This document shows positions 45,196-56,466 of a stretch of 64,000 nucleotides of DNA, in pieces (positions within the stretch are counted from its first letter, which is position 1; the number at the start of each line of letters is the position of its first letter). The notes below the pieces were generated by a model. That model searched no databases, had not been told where the DNA came from, and saw nothing but the letters and a program-made list of their open reading frames with translations. A program made the position numbers and the translations under genes. Source of the stretch: Trichopria drosophilae (Eukaryota; Arthropoda; Insecta; Hymenoptera; Diapriidae); NCBI GenBank assembly GCA_030407085.1, contig CM059585.1:67010501-67074500 (forward strand). The letters run 5' to 3'.

Positions 45196-46073
45196 TACAT
45201 TTCAAACTACTATGATCTGTAATAACAGGGAAATGGTAGCCTTCGAAATAAGCCCTACATTTCCTTATCCAGATTACAGTCAAACATTCGCGTTCCGAAA
45301 CTGAATAATTTCTGTCATACGCGTACCGAGTACGACTCGTGAATGTCAATACTCTATCCTCATCATGGATTATCTAGAGTAGAACAACTCCTAGACCTGT
45401 TCCACTAGCCTCTGTTTCGATGACGAATTCCTGGATAAATTTGGCCTATGAAGAATTGCAGCAGACGTCAACAAGGATTTATTTTGCCCGAAAGCATCTT
45501 CCTATCCTTGTGTCCACTTATAATGTTGATTTTTTCCGGGTTAGTTAGGACAATGGCTTCGCTATAGTTGAAAAATCAGGCATAAATTTCCCATACCAGG
45601 ACACCATGCCTAGAAACCTTCGAAGTTGACGAAGAGTCTTGGGCGCCGGGTAATCCACAATAGGCTGGATCTTTTCCTGGTCGGTCCGAAATCAAAAATG
45701 CATCCAGAAGTATCTAAAAAGTGGCTCCAGCTAAGCCGAATGGCATCCTTTGTTATTGGAAGAGTTCCCACCCGGGAACAGTAAAAGCAATAATAAGCTT
45801 TGATTCTTCTTCCATTACGATTTGGGGGTATGTGCTACCTAAATCCAGAGTTGAAATATATTTAGCTCGTTTGAGTTTCCGAATAATGGAATCCATATAC
45901 GGTAGTGGATAGGCGTTATTCTTGGATACAGCATTGACCTTCCTATAATCCACGCAGAAGCGCCATTTCCCGTTGGATTTCTTCACCAGTACCACTGGAC
46001 TTCACCATGCATGTTGTATAAGGGCATGTATTTCCTCCTCCAACTTTTTAGAGACATTGGCTAGTACCGTTGT
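45196..46073 (-). pseudogene. Ty3/Gypsy pol: reverse transcriptase and RNase H, decayed
   Basis: The minus-strand frame 45995-45753 reads VVLVKKSNGKWRFCVDYRKVN, NAYPLPYMDSI and STLDLGSTYPQI, the RT fingers and motif A. A stop interrupts the stretch just before it. Frames 45750-45440 carry later RT blocks with shifts and appear to lack the catalytic YxDD segment. Frame 45349-45196 is the RNase H block (RNYSVSERECLTVIW, ITDHSSLK). It is cut by a tRNA-derived repeat at 45195. The upstream part of the same pol resumes at 48148, beyond a piggyBac-type element. Confidence 0.82.
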
Positions 46074-46844
46074 TTAACCCATTAACGCCGAAAAGCCTGA
46101 AATCATAGCTGTATTTTGAAATAATATCAGATGCAGAAAAAATTCTTGTAAAATATGTGAATACCGTTTTATCATGTTTCTGAGTGTATTCAATATTTAA
46201 GTAAATCAATACTTTTTTAATAAAACCTAATTTTGATACGGAATAAAGTGATACAAAACAGCACAAACGGTTGAAACTTAAAAATTGTGCAGTTGATTGT
46301 CATGAAAATTCAAAATGGCGTCTTGAAAATTGAGGATATTGTAAAAAAAATTTTCAATTGTCAAGAATGTTGGATCAAACGTTATCACATCAACTAAACT
46401 TCACAAAACGTGTTACGTAGGGCTTTTGAAGTTGCTAATTATGAATCTCCGCATTATATTTCAAAATTCAAAATGGCGGATCCAATATGGAGGACTAAGG
46501 TAGTAAAATTTTTAGCGAATTTCACGAAACTTAGTTGAAATGTGTTTTTCGAGTTGCTGATTACGAAAGTGGCTATAGTTTTTCAAAATTTAAAATGGCG
46601 AATCCAATATGGGGGACCAAGGTAACACCATTTTTAGCAAATTTCATGAAACTTAGTGTAAATATGTTTTTCCGGTCGCTGATTACGAAACTGGCCATGG
46701 TTTTTCCAAATTCAAAATTGCGGATCCAATATGGCCGATCAAAATGATAAAATTTTCAACAAATTTTACGAAACACAGTATATAGAGGTTTTTGAAGTCG
46801 CTGATTACCAATCCCACCATGATTTTTCAAAATATACTTTTGCA

Positions 46845-47050
46845 TAGCTCATTTCAGAAAACCAATCAGTATCATTCGAAATGTCGACTTCGTCATCAAA
46901 TCCTTTCCTCTCATTGCCTGAGCCATCTGGATTAGGAATCATAATTAACACATCAAATTCATCATCTAAATAATTCGCTTCCAAATCGGTTGCATTCGGT
47001 GCAACGATTGATCATTCGGTTTTGCTTTCTCTTTGTTTTCGTTTTGGCAT
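46845..47050 (-). pseudogene. Possible piggyBac transposase N-terminus
   Basis: In the spacer of the palindrome, an ATG at 47050 opens MPKRKQRESKTE, then a stop, then an acidic stretch with YLDDEFDVLIMIPNPDG and GFDDEVDIS. A basic start followed by an acidic region with an I-x-PNPDG-like block resembles N-termini of piggyBac transposases. The catalytic domain is absent. The position inside a TTAA element supports the call, but the similarity is short. Confidence 0.35.
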
Positions 47051-47052
47051 CT

Positions 47053-47490
47053 TCTATACCTCTACGCTAAAATTGCATTCATATATTATGAAAATCTAAT
47101 GGGATTCGACGCATATACGTGTCATACATAAATCCGTTTGTATAATGAGAGCGAAAAATGGCACCGCATATCGGAGTACATGCCACCAACGGTGGCTTTA
47201 CGTACGGGGCCATGTCCACACTATACATGCGCTCTCAAGCGCAGTGGGAATCGCCGATGTTCTCTTACTATAATCAATATAACTTGTTACCTAAGGCCCA
47301 GCCCAAAATTTTCTTTTCGTGATTGTATAGTACTTAAGTATAGCTTCATTATAAGCCTAATTAAAAAAATTAAAAAAAACGTACGTAAGTTGGAAAGATA
47401 TTGAGTATTATTCTCTTTGTGTGAAATTGATTCACCATTATCATTTTAGACAATTATGCATAGTAAGCAACTAGCAACATCATTATATAC
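47053..47490. other. Spacer of the palindrome, no gene seen
   Basis: The 88-aa frame at 47138-47404 has no recognised product. Confidence 0.4.
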
Positions 47491-48147
47491 TGAGTAAATA
47501 CATTAAAACTTAAAAATTGTTCTCATTTTGGTCCGCCATTTTGAATTTTGAAAAAACATGGCCAGTTTCGTAATCAGCAACCCGAAAAACACATTTATAC
47601 TAAGTTTCGTGAAATTCGTTAAAAATGTTAATACCTTGGTCCTCTATATTGGATCCGCCATTTTGAATTTTGAAAAATCATGAGGGGATTCATAATCAGC
47701 GACTTCAAAAACCCCTACATACCAAGTTTCGTTAAGATTAGTTGAAGCGATAACGTTTGATCCAACATACTTGAAAATTGAAATTTTATTTCACAATATC
47801 CTCATTTTTCAAGATGCTATTTTGAATTTTCATTATAATCTACTGCACAATTTTTAAGTTTCAATAGTTGATGTTATTTTGTGCTACTTTATTTCGTATA
47901 AAAATTATGTTTTCTTACAAAACTATTGATTGAAAAAAAATTGCCGACTTTTCCGAGCTTTTTTACCATAAAACCGCCATATTGGTTTTGTATGTGAACA
48001 AAAATGAAATCCGCCCGCTGCATCCTGTAGAACGTTCCCAAAAATATATTAAAACGGTATTCACATATTTCACAAGAATTTTTTTGCATCTGACATTATT
48101 TCAAAGTACAGCTATGATTTCTGACTTTTTGGACGATAATGGGTTAA

Positions 48148-48358
48148 TAGACCGGCTACCAGCTTCTAACATTATTTCGTGCTTGATAAGTGGTGTACAC
48201 CCAATGTGTCCCAAATCTTCCGGTAATACTCTCTCCACCAGCCTATCAATCATGTTCATCTGTTCGCTGGTGATTTTTACAAACCCAGGTGACATTTGGA
48301 GTGTATTATGATTTACGTCAATTGAAGCCACTTCAATATCAATATCTCCTTTTTGACC
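48148..48358 (-). pseudogene. Ty3/Gypsy pol fragment upstream of RT
   Basis: The frame reads TSEQMNMIDRLVERVLPEDL, IGCTPLIKHEI and LEAGSRSI. This is the conserved segment between protease and reverse transcriptase of Gypsy elements (a hydrophobic helix, then T-x-LIKHEI). It is the direct continuation of 45196-46073, separated only by the piggyBac-type insertion. Its own 5' side is cut by another TTAA element at 48360. Confidence 0.75.
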
Positions 48359-48359
48359 T

Positions 48360-49181
48360 TTAAGGGGTTACACCACCCTGAAATTTAAAAAAAAATCTTT
48401 TTTTTTTCTACATAATTTCGATGCCTATGTTCTTACGGTCATTTTAAGACGTCGGGTTTAAAAATATCTCATCATTTGTGGATTTTACAGTCTTGCGCTT
48501 CCCAATAACCTTAGCTCTTTGAATCGTTCTGAGGGCTTTGTTGTGATTTCCGAAGTTTCATAGAATATCTCCTCCAGGTGTATATTCCTTCCCAAAATAT
48601 CCCCTCCCCTCCCCTCTTCCTATTTTGCACCTGCTTGTCAGAAACGAAAACTGTCATTCTGTACTCTTTTATCTTCTTTTGCGTTTTTCTCAAAACTACA
48701 TTTTTTGGAGCGGTGTACATGATTTCTCGACCGATTCTCTTCAAAATTTGTAAACAGCTTCTCTATAATATTCTCTATGGCAAAGTTATGCATAAAAGTT
48801 ATGCATTTTTAAAACAGAAATTTCGTACCCAAAAAAAATTTCTTTTTTCAAAGTGCTCCCATTTGCTCAAAAAATCGGCTACGTCATGCTTTAGGTAATT
48901 TAATATAGTTTAAACAAAATTTGTGTTCTTGGGTTTTAGATAAAAATGGTGCTGTCCAGCATGTACACCGCACGGCCGTGCTCTAAGAAAAGTGGCTTGC
49001 GAGACTCCCTATATCTTCACCATTTTTAAAAATTTTTTTTTCTTTCAAGAATTTTTTTGAGTGAAATATATGTACTTTGATATTATAAATATTAAAAAGT
49101 TGTATTTTTAATAGTTTTGTCAAAATTAATTCTTTAAATACCTTCCAATTTTCGGGCGTTCAGGGTGGTGTAACCCCTTAA
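48360..49181. mobile_element. TTAA-flanked non-autonomous element, 822 bp
   Basis: It starts TTAAGGGGTTACACCACCCTGAA and ends TTCAGGGTGGTGTAACCCCTTAA: a perfect TIR of about 19 bp next to TTAA. The interior has no transposase; open frames there are short and unremarkable. It abuts the Gypsy pol fragment at its left end. Confidence 0.82.
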
Positions 49182-49184
49182 TAA

Positions 49185-50175
49185 ATAATCTATTCTCCAA
49201 TTTCATTGAATGCTGTTTAGATTTGTATTTCCCACTAGAAGTGCCTAGCCTTTCTTTGTTTCCCGCGCTCTTTAATGTACTTTGCGCGTAAACTATGTAA
49301 CACAGCTCCGCGGTTTCGCTGATTATTTGATTTGATTTCCGCTCAAGTACAGTTCCGTTTCAGATTCCGACGCTAATCCATCTCAGGTGTGCACAATATT
49401 GAAAATCGGCAGTTTCTTTTCTTCGGCACGCATTGGTCATCATTATTACGTACTCGCGACGCTAAAAGTATTTTCGACACATCTAAATATATTGTTTGCG
49501 TCGAATCGGGAGTCAATATTGAATTATAACTCATGTGTCGTCAATAAATTTAATATAAACTTTACTACGTGGCTATAAAAAAGTGAATTTTTCTAACACT
49601 CTCCCTGTTGATCCTGGACCCTCTTTTTTTGGTGTCTCCGCTCGGCAAACCTTGTTCTACGCGCGACAGTTTTGGCCATCCTGCCAGGATCAATTTGGAT
49701 TAAAGTGACTTCATTCACTTTGGATTACAGTGTAGTGCTCGATTTCGTTGTGCCGCATAAAGTGCTGAAACGCATAAAAGGGTGACATTAAATTTTGTCC
49801 AATTTTCAAACGCACTTGTTGGAAGGAAGTTCCAATGGGATGATGCATATGCGCGGTGAGGACATTTCTGGAGACACCGTAGTTTGCCCCGCCAGAGCCG
49901 CCGCCGCCACTGTCTTCCCCGCCAGAGATGCTGCCGTTCTCCTCAGAAGCCGCCTCTCCGCTGCCGTCCCCGCCAAAAGCCGCAGACGCCCCTTCAGCGC
50001 TGTTGCCGCAACTTGTGCCGAGACCGCACGCTCGCAGGCCCCTCATTGGCAATCTCCATTTGCACCTGAGGTGCTACGTTTCGCTGAATTTTGGTGTCGC
50101 TTTCGTGACGTTTAATCCGTACCTTCAAGCAGCTAATTGATTGGTGCGTCACGCCAAATTAAATTCATACAAAAA
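49185..50175. other. Leader-like region before the BEL gag
   Basis: No supported gene. 49880-50060 is rich in CCGCCAGAGCCG-type low-complexity sequence open on both strands. Its position, just before a gag start, suggests a 5' leader or LTR of the BEL element, but I could not identify LTR ends. Confidence 0.35.
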
Positions 50176-51345
50176 ATGGCGAACGAGGAAAATGCTCACA
50201 ATGTAGAAGAGCTTCACGCCTCACAAGAATCCAATTTCGGAAGTCTTCATCGGATTCGCGATGACTTAGCCGAACAAACAGAAAGGACCCCGCACACTTT
50301 AGCTTGATTTGCGGGCCCGGTTAAATTTCCTGAAACTTCGCTAAGTTGTAGTCCAGAATAGCCCGAACAAAAGTTCTATATGGTAAAAGCCCCAAAAATC
50401 AATAGTTTTCGAGATAAAGTACTATACGATATAGTACGGGCGTACGATATAGGCCCCCGGATCCGAGACTTTCGCATTTATTTTTTATATGCAACAACAA
50501 TATGCATAGGTTTTTTTGGTCGCTGATTACGAATGTGATAACAGATTTTAAAAATTCAAAATGGCGGATCCAATATGGCGGACGAGTTTTGAAAAATTAA
50601 ACGAAATCGCTTGAAACTCATTATTCTGGGGTTTTTGGGGTCCGCCATTTTGAATTTATAAAATCTGATATCACATTCGTAATCAGCTACCAAAAAAACC
50701 TATGAATATTGTTGTCGCATATAAAAAATAAATGCGAAAGTCTCGGATCCGGGGGCCTATATCGTACGCCCGGACTATATCGTATAGTACTTTATCTCGA
50801 AAACTATTGATTTTTGGGGCTTTTACCATATAGAACTTTTGTTCGGCCTGTTCTGGACTACAACTTAGCGAAGTTTCAGGAAATTTAACCGGGCCCGCAA
50901 ATCAAGCTAAAGTGTGCGGGGTCCTTTCATCAGCGAAGCGCCCAATTCGACAAACATATATGGAAACACTGTGGATTTAATGTTCGCAGAACTACGCTCG
51001 ATTGACGCAAGTCGTATCTGACATTGAGCGAGGACATCCGTACTGCTCATTTATTTGGACATTATTTCAGATCTGCCCAAGCGGTTTTATCATCGCAAGC
51101 GCCAGATTTTGGAGAAGTTTCTGGGTCGTCGAACCAGAATATTCACGCAAGGCCGTTTCTACCGTCTCGTCTTCCACGAATCGACCTACCGCAGTTTCCT
51201 GGAGACTTTACCAAGTAGGAGTCTTTTTCTGATTATTTTACGTCTATTATTATTAACGATCAATCGGTTGACAATATTCGGAAATTGCACTATTTGAAGT
51301 CGTGTCTACTCGTGTAGCGGAATACCGAAATTTGAATTTCGTTGC
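50176..51345 (+). pseudogene. BEL/Pao gag, interrupted by a palindrome and frameshifts
   Basis: ATG 50176 opens MANEENAHNVEELHASQE...RDDLAEQT, then a 648-bp palindrome interrupts (50281-50928). Afterwards the gag resumes in shifted frames. The phrase FLPSRLPRIDLPQFPGDFTK (about 51160-51218) is the start of the BEL capsid-like domain. It is followed, in another frame, by DYF-SIIINDQSVDNIRKLHYLKSCL (about 51225-51310). The frame then decays. Gag forms the particle of BEL/Pao retrotransposons. No protease or RT follows; the next recognisable piece is a Gypsy integrase tail. Confidence 0.72.
50281..50928. mobile_element. 648-bp near-perfect fold-back element
   Basis: GAAAGGACCCCGCACACTTTAGC at the left is the exact complement of the right end. 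The two arms, each about 300 bp, pair almost throughout, with only scattered mismatches; the centre is near 50604. Inner parts contain ATGGCGGATCCAATATGGCGGAC and ATTACGAATGTGATA blocks of the same family as at 32.4 and 46.5 kb. It sits inside a BEL gag, so it is a true insertion, but I see no clear target duplication. Confidence 0.85.
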
Positions 51346-51496
51346 AGCTACCAGAAATAAAACATTTCTATCTGGAAAGCAGGAATGCGTTGATTGGTGG
51401 ACGCTTCGTGGAATGTTTAAAAGAGAAAATTAGCAAAAACATTGTAAAATATTAAAAACGTTAAAATCTTAGTTAATAATAATTCTTCGAATTATC

Positions 51497-51784
51497 TCCC
51501 CAGTAGTCTACGAACTGGATGACCCAGACAGCCGTAGACACCCAAGAGCCCATATCAAAGACTTAAAAGCCTACCACGCTCCGGATAATGAGTCCCCTCC
51601 AGAAAGCTCCAAAAACGTAACGGACCCCGTAAATCTCGAACCCGTGCGACGCGACAGTGAACCCCACGTCGCCGTGGTCGACCCCCAAAACACTTACGCA
51701 ATAACTCCCCACCACATCCGTCGGAGAACAGTAGGAGACCCGAAACGGTTAGGGAATCTCAAAAGGAAGACCTACCCGAAGTAA
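51497..51784 (+). pseudogene. Ty3/Gypsy integrase C-terminal tail
   Basis: An open frame without its own ATG reads SPVVYELDDPDSRRHPRAH, IKDLKAYH and then a Pro/Arg-rich tail ending GNLKRKTYPK. The VVYEL...HIKDLK-Y block is the small beta-barrel-like end of Gypsy integrases. The catalytic core upstream is missing. It follows a BEL gag and so comes from a different element. Confidence 0.65.
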
Positions 51785-52008
51785 CAAATCGTCGTGGAAG
51801 CCCACGAAAACCTCCGGGACCGCGAGTAAAAGTCGCCCCGGGGCCAATGGTTGAGCGGCGACCGGGCCTAAGGCCACGCCGAAATTGAGAATTATCACAC
51901 TGACACCTGGAACAAAAACGGCCGCATTCATGTTGGCCAGTCACCAGACGTGGAAATGCAAGCGTAGTTAATAATAATCAATACAGACTTCACCCCAACC
52001 CCAGACAC

Positions 52009-52883
52009 ATGTTAAGTACTGTACCCCTTTCTGTTACAGACCAAGACAACATGGACAAGGAGGGGAAAACGAAGTGGACACGCATCCCCTTCCGGGTAGT
52101 ATGCCCGTTGAGGACAGGCAGAACCCTAACTCCCCTTCCATCACCTCCTGTTCCTCTCCTCGAATTGGAGTCCGTCACCCAGTTCCCTCCGCTTCCATCA
52201 CTATCACCCCAACCCTCCCCGGGAGTTGAAGCCCCCGTCCCCGTAGAAGAGACACCTGTCTCTCCGGGAACGAGGTCAACCACTCCGACTGTGGAGGACA
52301 CCCCCTCCCCGGGCGCGGATGCAACTATCCCCGTGGACGAGACCCCTGTCTCGCCGGGAAAGGAGGTATCCGTTTCGACGGTGGAGGTTGCCCTACTCCC
52401 GGAAGGGGCCGAAGCCTCCTCGACGGTGAGGACCTCTGTCTCCCCGGTGGTAGGCGAAGGCACCCTGACGGTGGATACCCTGCAATCACCCCATACCTCC
52501 AAAGAGGTGGCCCCGTTACTCCCACGGAGGAGACCGATGTCTTCCCGGGAATAAACGGGGCTACCTCAATGGAGGAACCCCCAACCCTCTCGGACTTGGA
52601 CGGAGCCACCCCGATGGAGGAAGATCTCTTATCCCCGCGGGCGGTGGATAGGAGAGTTTTGTCCCCGATTTCGGATATCCGTCCGTCAGTCGCCGGTAAA
52701 GCGCCTGAACGGCTTTACCGTAATTGCTCGGTTGCGCGTTTCGCCGCGAGCGTCACCACATTCCGCGCACTCAAAACGCCCGAGCCCCTCTTTCCCCTGG
52801 CTGTCCCTCTCGACAGCGCAGGAGGTACCACCCGATGGGAGGAGTCATCGTGGCCGTCGAGAAGGGACACCGTCCCTCTCTGA
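52009..52883 (+). pseudogene. Pro/Thr-rich protein with 15-aa tandem repeats, frameshifted
   Basis: Frame 52009-52554 begins MLSTVPLSVTDQDNMDKEG and contains about seven 15-residue repeats (52226-52550) with the consensus V-(E/D)-(E/D)-TPVSPG. After a frameshift near 52500 the protein continues in the frame of 52569-52883 (EETDVFPG, MEEPPTLSDLDGATPMEEDL, LSPISDIRPS) to a stop. The repeat period of 45 bp is exact, so it expanded as a coding minisatellite. Function is unknown. It follows a Gypsy integrase tail in the same direction and may be a third frame of that element; a host gene is not excluded. Confidence 0.45.
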
Positions 52884-52889
52884 CGCGCC

Positions 52890-54000
52890 TGTACTATTTC
52901 CCCCGTTTTGTCGCTGCGCGTCTGCCTGGCTCAGGCCCAGCACGCTAAAAAGATGCCTCATCTTCCCCCACATTTCCCCCGTGTATGGCGACCTTACTCG
53001 CCTCCACTAACTCGGCAGTAGCCATCCAACATTCGCCACCTAAGAGCTGCTATTTTGTAGCGTGGCTGTCTACACCTCCGTTGCGTCATGCATCGCCTGT
53101 CTCTCTCTCTCTATCTCTGCATGGAAGTCGACGAGACGAAGACAGACAGCATTTTCCCCACACCTGTAATTAGGTGGGAAAAACCCCTATCTAACCCCGC
53201 TTGTCTACTCCTTATCCTAACTACATAGTGGGTTCCCCCGTATCAGCCCCGGTGATGCTCCGCTCCTGGGCGCTGGAGATGCGCGTACGGTTCCCGCGCG
53301 CATCTACCAAGCGCGATAGCGTCCTCCAAGTCACTTCGTTTTCGGACGTGCTACTAGACAGACCCAAAAACATTTTTCGCTCTCGGCGTGTTGCGATTTG
53401 TTTACGTGGCGTTTTCTTTTTGTGGTCGATTCCCGATCTCGCGTGTGAGAAACGAGGCCCTAAAAATACGGCAGCCATCGTGTGTGTTATCGCGTTGGTG
53501 TTGGACTCCGTCGAACCAGAGATCTGCGACGGTGCTCAGGAGCTTCCCAACCTACATCGGGAGCCCGGACCACACGACGACGTCGGTGAGGAAAATCGGC
53601 GACACCTTCGCCGTCAGCGATCTTCCCGTCAAGGGCGAGTGTCCCCTGGAGTTCTGCGTGGAGACTTCGCCTCCGACTTCGTGAGTACCCAGGACCCCTA
53701 TTTGATTCTGTACCCACTTTCGTGCGGATAACGCGGAGTGTTGTGCACCGAAAAGTGATTCCGAAAAGTGAATTTTAAGAAATTCTACCGTCGGGTGATT
53801 TTTCCGAACCTCACCCCTTTGCGATCGCGTAATTAGAATTTTCTTCTTTCCCGGTTATCGGATAACGTCGCGATCAAGAACATGTAAAATAAAAGGAATT
53901 TTTGGACGTGAATATACGCTAGTTATCTCTATAATGAACGTGTAATATTTATTCATTACCTTTCCCGAATAAAAAAATAAAAACAAAGATATTGTGCTCT
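52890..54000. other. GC-rich stretch, then AT-rich; no assigned gene
   Basis: 53200-53700 is CpG-rich with open frames on both strands and a GTGAGTACC donor-like site at 53680. AATAAAAAAATAAA at about 53968 resembles a polyadenylation region. An LTR or leader is possible, but no ends were found. Confidence 0.35.
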
Positions 54001-56460
54001 GCCCGGACCAGTGAAGGTCAAGGTTACAATATGTGCTAATAAGGATCCGGATGCATCAAACTCTCGTTAGTCTAACGCATCATCTATTTTCTTTTTGGAT
54101 AGATCAAACAACCAGTCATCAACCTTTCGATTTGACCTATTCCATATATCAAATTCATTTTGGGATAAAATCTTTTCATCAACCAATTTATTATATAAAC
54201 TATTGGGAATATTCAATTCCACATTGAAATATTTGAAAAGAAATAAATAATGTAAAATAAATATAATTAGAATTTAAATTTTGGAAATAGGACTTAATCC
54301 ACTGAAACCGTTTTTCAATGCAATGTTAATAATTTTCGAATATAATGACATTTCTAAAGACAACACAGGACGTCTTTACCACACATACGATTAGATTGGT
54401 TTGTACTATTAAGTAAATAAATAATAATTCTGTCCAAAATTAATATATTCTAAAATCACTAAATAACAAAATAAAATGAGTAAATAAAATTAGGTAATAT
54501 TACATAATCTTTAAAATCTAAATAATAATTTCATAATTTTTTCGATTAAAATTAATAATACTAACTCTGTCTTAAAAAAAAATTAATTAAAATAACTTAG
54601 GACGGGTACAAACGTCATTACACACAAACTACATTCAAACAAACACTACTATAAAATATCGTTTGTAATTGTTATTATCATAAATATATAAAAAAATATC
54701 ATAAACAAAAATAATACAATTATCAAAATAAAATCCTGTTGAATGGGATAGTCGATAACATAAAATTAAAATAAATCTCATGCAATCCTCTAAAGAGGGA
54801 ATAGTCAAATTGTTGCGCTATCCCGATTATCGCATCGACTGTCGCCCCAAATTGGACATCGCCGTGCCATCTATTCTCGAGCGCCGGCGGCTTGATTGCC
54901 TCCTTTTACTGCGCTTTTATCGACGCCCTATACGAAGTATAGGAAATTCAAATCTCGCGGATTTTTCCTGGAATTAGTTACTGATTAAGACCACCTGTGG
55001 CGTAACCCTTTTCAGTTCCGGGAAAAATCCGAGAAGATATCCGCCAGTCCCAAGAGAACGAAAAAACCCTTCGCACGCGTGCCTCGCTATCGGGTTTTTT
55101 TCTCGCACCGGATTACGCAAAGCCGTGACCTCCATTGGCTATGTGCGTCGAGTGCGCCTTATGCTCGACATATATAGTGTAACGCGCATTTTCTTATATA
55201 GATAATTTATCACGCGGTAAATTTATTATAATAGTCCAGTCACTATGTACAAAAAAATGGCTTGAAAAAGACAAAATTCCTAGTAGCAATTTTTTTTTCT
55301 AGGTTGTAGGGGACATCGAGAAAAGTTTAACTCTCATTTTTCAGCACCTGAGAGCGCGTGCTTCTTTTGATAGACTAAAAAACGTAAAAAAATCGTTTTT
55401 TGGCGATAACTCGGGTTCTAATAAGGCAAAATACTTTTATAATAGCTCATTTTAACGGGTTTTTCCCGCTCTACAAATTATGTTTTATAACTTTTTTTTA
55501 TTAATCGATTGTTTTCGAGATATCGAAGAATTAAGTAAAATAAAAGAGATAAATTTTTAGTTTTTTTGCGTTTTACTCGAAAGTTTCGATCGAAAATGAA
55601 AAACTTTTTAAATAAAAGTTGTAGAGCATAAAAAATGAACAATTTTCATATATTAAACGTTCACTTTTGTTGAAAAATACTCCTTGTAGAGCGCTCTCAA
55701 CGTGCGAGTTCCGCGTCAGCGGCTCAGCGGTGAATCGGCTGTGTCTCTACGCGGCATGAAATCGTTGCGCCTGGGATTTCCGACTTTACTATTATAAAAA
55801 ATTAATATAATTTATATTTTTCACAGGCTTTATGATGCTGTACAAGTTATTTTTTATGGCACCTCGAAAATTGTAAATAATGTTCGACGAATCGAACGCG
55901 TAATTATAAAATATGATCATTTTTGTTCTTTCGTATGTTTAATTATTTTTTTGCAAACAAAATGTATTTCGTTATTTTAATATTTATAAAAAATAATATG
56001 TAATTGCTGTGAATATGAAGTATTATCGTTATATATATTAAAATGCTTTTTCGTATCAACGTTTGTATATCGTTGACGAACGTGGCAGGTTTATACCTGC
56101 GAAGGGTCAAGCGGCTGGCCGGGTGACGTAATATAATGGAATGCGAGGATAACATAAGAAAACTGTCCCTCTGTGCGTGCTTGTTCTTGTTTTGCTCGCG
56201 TCTTCTCACAGTTTCTTTCTGAATTTCATGGGGAGCGCATGCATTTCGTAAGAAAAACGTAGTGAATAATTCGGTAGTGAGTTTTTGTGACAGTTTCTGC
56301 AATTTTTAGCAGATTGTTAGTGCAGTTATTGCACTTTTTGTTTGTGCCACTTTCGAGCACCTTTTTAATGCAGTTTTTATTCTTGAACTCTTTGTAAGTG
56401 CCGTTTGTGGACACTTTGTCATTGCCGTTTTGGAAATTGTTGTAGTTTAGTTTTTCGCGA
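54001..56460. other. AT-rich, no supported gene
   Basis: Notable only for words like TTTTCGAGATATCG (55510-55525), common in insect dispersed repeats, and the small dyad GCAGGTTTATACCTGC at 56087-56102. Confidence 0.4.
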
Positions 56461-56466
56461 ATAACA

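Larger units (their letters stand above)
46078..48143. mobile_element. piggyBac-type palindromic element inserted in Gypsy pol
   Basis: TTAA flanks both ends (46074-46077 and 48144-48147). The ends are inverted: CCCATTAACGCCGAAAAG on the left, and the complement of CCCATTATCGTCCAAAAAG on the right. The element is 2066 bp. Arms 46078-46700 and 47490-48143 form a large imperfect palindrome with repeated ATGGCGGATCCAATATGG units. Without the element and one TTAA, the Gypsy pol frame runs straight across the junction. TTAA target and CCC ends indicate the piggyBac superfamily. Confidence 0.85.

Noticed and set aside
49711..50115. Gly/Ser-rich frame on minus and Pro/Ala-rich frames on plus
   Set aside because: Low-complexity CCGCC sequence keeps several frames open; no frame stands out.
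53221..53731. Overlapping open frames on both strands
   Set aside because: CpG-rich composition explains them; no domain visible and they conflict with each other.
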